From Methanoregula sp. (lineage in GTDB: Archaea; Halobacteriota; Methanomicrobia; Methanomicrobiales; Methanospirillaceae), in the NCBI GenBank assembly GCA_030653335.1, contig JAURZP010000498.1, forward strand, positions 1-5,943: 5,943 bases of DNA, given 5' to 3'. How positions within the stretch are numbered: the stretch's first letter is position 1; each line of letters begins with the position of its first letter. A program made the translations under genes and the position numbers. The notes under the pieces were generated by a model. The model saw only the letters and a list, made by a program, of their open reading frames with translations, searched no databases and was not told the DNA's origin. This document shows, piece after piece, positions 5,249 through 5,943 of the stretch.

Positions 5249-5312
5249 ATCCGCTGGAAATTCAGCATTGGTAATTTTCCCGTTCATTTTTGCATAGAGC
5301 ACTGCGGATATC
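5249..5312 (-). pseudogene. Short Schlafen-family winged-helix fragment (copy 2)
   Basis: This matches 3553-3615 with few differences and a 1-nt indel, both reading from ATCCGCTG to GCGGATATC on the plus strand. On the minus strand it encodes ISAVLYAKMNGKITNAE, against ISAVLYAKENGKITNAD in copy 1, then leaves the family pattern. It is far too short to be a gene. With the HIT fragment at 4985-5026 it forms a second, eroded copy of the segment on the other side of the Panacea-PemK operon. Confidence 0.7.
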
Positions 5313-5320
5313 ACATATCT

Positions 5321-5344
5321 CCGGGACCCGGCAGATCTTTTTTT
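5321..5344 (+). terminator. GC-rich dyad followed by T7
   Basis: CCGGGACCCGG (5321-5331) is followed six bases later by seven T residues (5338-5344), a terminator-like layout on the plus strand. No intact plus-strand gene ends nearby, so if real it is a relic. Confidence 0.25.
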
Positions 5345-5477
5345 AGAATTTTTATGGTATCTAATCGAAATTTATTAATATTGAACTACATATGTATACG
5401 TCAGTGAGTAAGTCCTTCCCGAAACGGATGATGCTACCCTGAGGTGGATGGGACAAAGTAGGGAAGGGTTCACTAAT

Positions 5478-5813
5478 TCATTTCTGCGGACCTTTGAAAT
5501 AATCAAACGCCAACGCGACCTTTTCATTGATGATACCGGAGAATGTATCGTCATTCGTCCGGTAATAATAATGCAAGGCTCCTGCGATGAAATCGGCGGC
5601 CTGGATACAGGATTCATTCTTTGAATCGGCGTGTTCGATTTCAATGGAGATCGAGGCGAGATCCATTCTCTGGTCTGACGATAAACGATCGATGACCTTT
5701 GCACCCCGGTCTTCCATCTCTAAAAAACTCATCAGCGGTGAGTTGTATGTGAGTGAACCCGGTATCGAATTGCCAGTACTGTGAGAGTGCCAGTAGTCTG
5801 ATAGTGAATACAT
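5478..5813 (-). pseudogene. C-terminal fragment of a DUF3800-family protein
   Basis: 111 codons from ATG 5813. The second half matches the end of DUF3800 proteins: ISIEIEHADSK (55-65), then CIQAADFIAGALHYYY (69-84) with the conserved Q-x-x-D, and a closing helix. DUF3800 proteins are usually about 220-280 aa and begin with an acidic 'DESG' motif, possibly part of an RNase H-like active site. That motif and the first half are absent here. The N-terminal 25 residues (YSLSDYWHSHSTGN...) look like unrelated sequence read into the fragment. Only 30 bp separate its start from the divergent gene at 5844, which suits a truncation breakpoint. It is probably non-functional; expression as a short protein cannot be excluded. 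DUF3800 genes often occur in phage or defence neighbourhoods. Confidence 0.6.
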
Positions 5814-5820
5814 TTTTTAT
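5813..5820 (+). promoter_or_regulatory. TATA-like box for the right-edge gene
   Basis: TTTTTTAT is centred about 28 nt upstream of ATG 5844, matching a leaderless archaeal transcript. AGGAG at 5823-5827 is 16 nt from that ATG but 8 nt from an out-of-frame ATG at 5836, which opens a 14-codon frame (5836-5880). Confidence 0.35.
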
Positions 5821-5843
5821 CCAGGAGAATACATTATGTATTC

Positions 5844-5943
5844 ATGCTCGAAGCGCTCATCCCCTCCCGGACCCGGGTGAAACTCCTCACCCTCTTCCTG
5901 CTCAACCCGGAGAGCGAATTCTATGTCCGCGAGATCGTGCGGA
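5844..5943 (+). CDS. N-terminus of a winged-helix regulator (3' end outside window)
   Basis: The 33 visible codons read MLEALIPSRTRVKLLTLFLL, then NPESEFYVREIVR. This is the first helix and start of the helix-turn-helix of the small winged-helix regulators common in Methanomicrobiales, many of which carry a nucleotidyltransferase domain after the helix-turn-helix. Which type this is cannot be seen, because the window ends inside the recognition region. The ATG at 5844 is the only start in frame: TTC, GTA and TAT precede it, and a TATA-like box lies about 28 nt upstream. Codon use is GC-rich and regular, unlike the AT-rich toxin-antitoxin genes, so this is probably host core or older DNA. Confidence 0.75.
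   Translation, partial: MLEALIPSRTRVKLLTLFLLNPESEFYVREIVR

Noticed and set aside
5375..5704. Minus-strand open frame overlapping the DUF3800 fragment
   Set aside because: Different frame from the recognisable DSK...QxxD sequence; Arg/Ser-rich shadow composition.
5836..5880. 14-codon upstream frame overlapping the right-edge gene
   Set aside because: AGGAG is well spaced from its ATG, but the peptide is low in complexity and the TATA position already explains the longer gene as leaderless; evidence is too thin to call a regulatory uORF.

Overview
The window looks like a piece of a methanogenic archaeal chromosome, most likely Methanomicrobiales (Methanoregula-like). I infer this from the style of the predicted proteins, the archaeal TATA-type promoter elements, the GGTG-type ribosome sites and the partial winged-helix gene at the right edge, not from any database match. 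It is an accessory region: two toxin-antitoxin modules sit among truncated and decayed genes.

Layout. (1) 1-447, plus strand: C-terminal end of an unrecognised protein with two CxxC...CxxC zinc ribbons. (2) 448-635: no convincing gene. (3) 636-1088, plus: decayed C-terminal third of a beta-lactamase-family serine hydrolase with its DUF3471-like tail, cut by one in-frame stop. (4) 1277-3061, minus: a type IV (AbiE-like) toxin-antitoxin operon. The first gene encodes an AbiEi-type antitoxin with an N-terminal PD-(D/E)XK nuclease-like segment. It overlaps an AbiEii-type nucleotidyltransferase gene whose two halves are in different frames, joined exactly at an A-AAA-AAG heptamer. (5) 3066-3271: an array of ATCAC/GTGAT palindromes, partly amplified by a tandem duplication, upstream of the antitoxin gene. 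(6) 3251-3786: a HIT-hydrolase fragment (plus), 11-bp phased repeats, and a broken Schlafen/AlbA_2-family C-terminus (minus). (7) 3786-4797, minus: a two-gene operon of a Panacea-domain (SocA/DUF4065) antitoxin and a PemK/MazF-like toxin, separated by 1 nt. (8) 4798-5477: leader with palindrome and hairpin, then second, shorter copies of the HIT and Schlafen-wHTH fragments. (9) 5478-5813, minus: short DUF3800 C-terminal fragment. (10) 5844-5943, plus: start of a winged-helix regulator that runs off the window.

How it fits together. Both modules have the antitoxin gene first, tight coupling to the toxin gene, and palindromic DNA upstream, which suits autoregulation. The Panacea-PemK pair lies between two degenerate copies of the same HIT/Schlafen segment, so it may have been inserted or rearranged by recombination between repeats. 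The points most worth testing are the possible programmed -1 frameshift (or one-base lesion) in the AbiEii-type toxin, the nuclease-like domain on the AbiEi protein, and the Panacea-PemK pairing.
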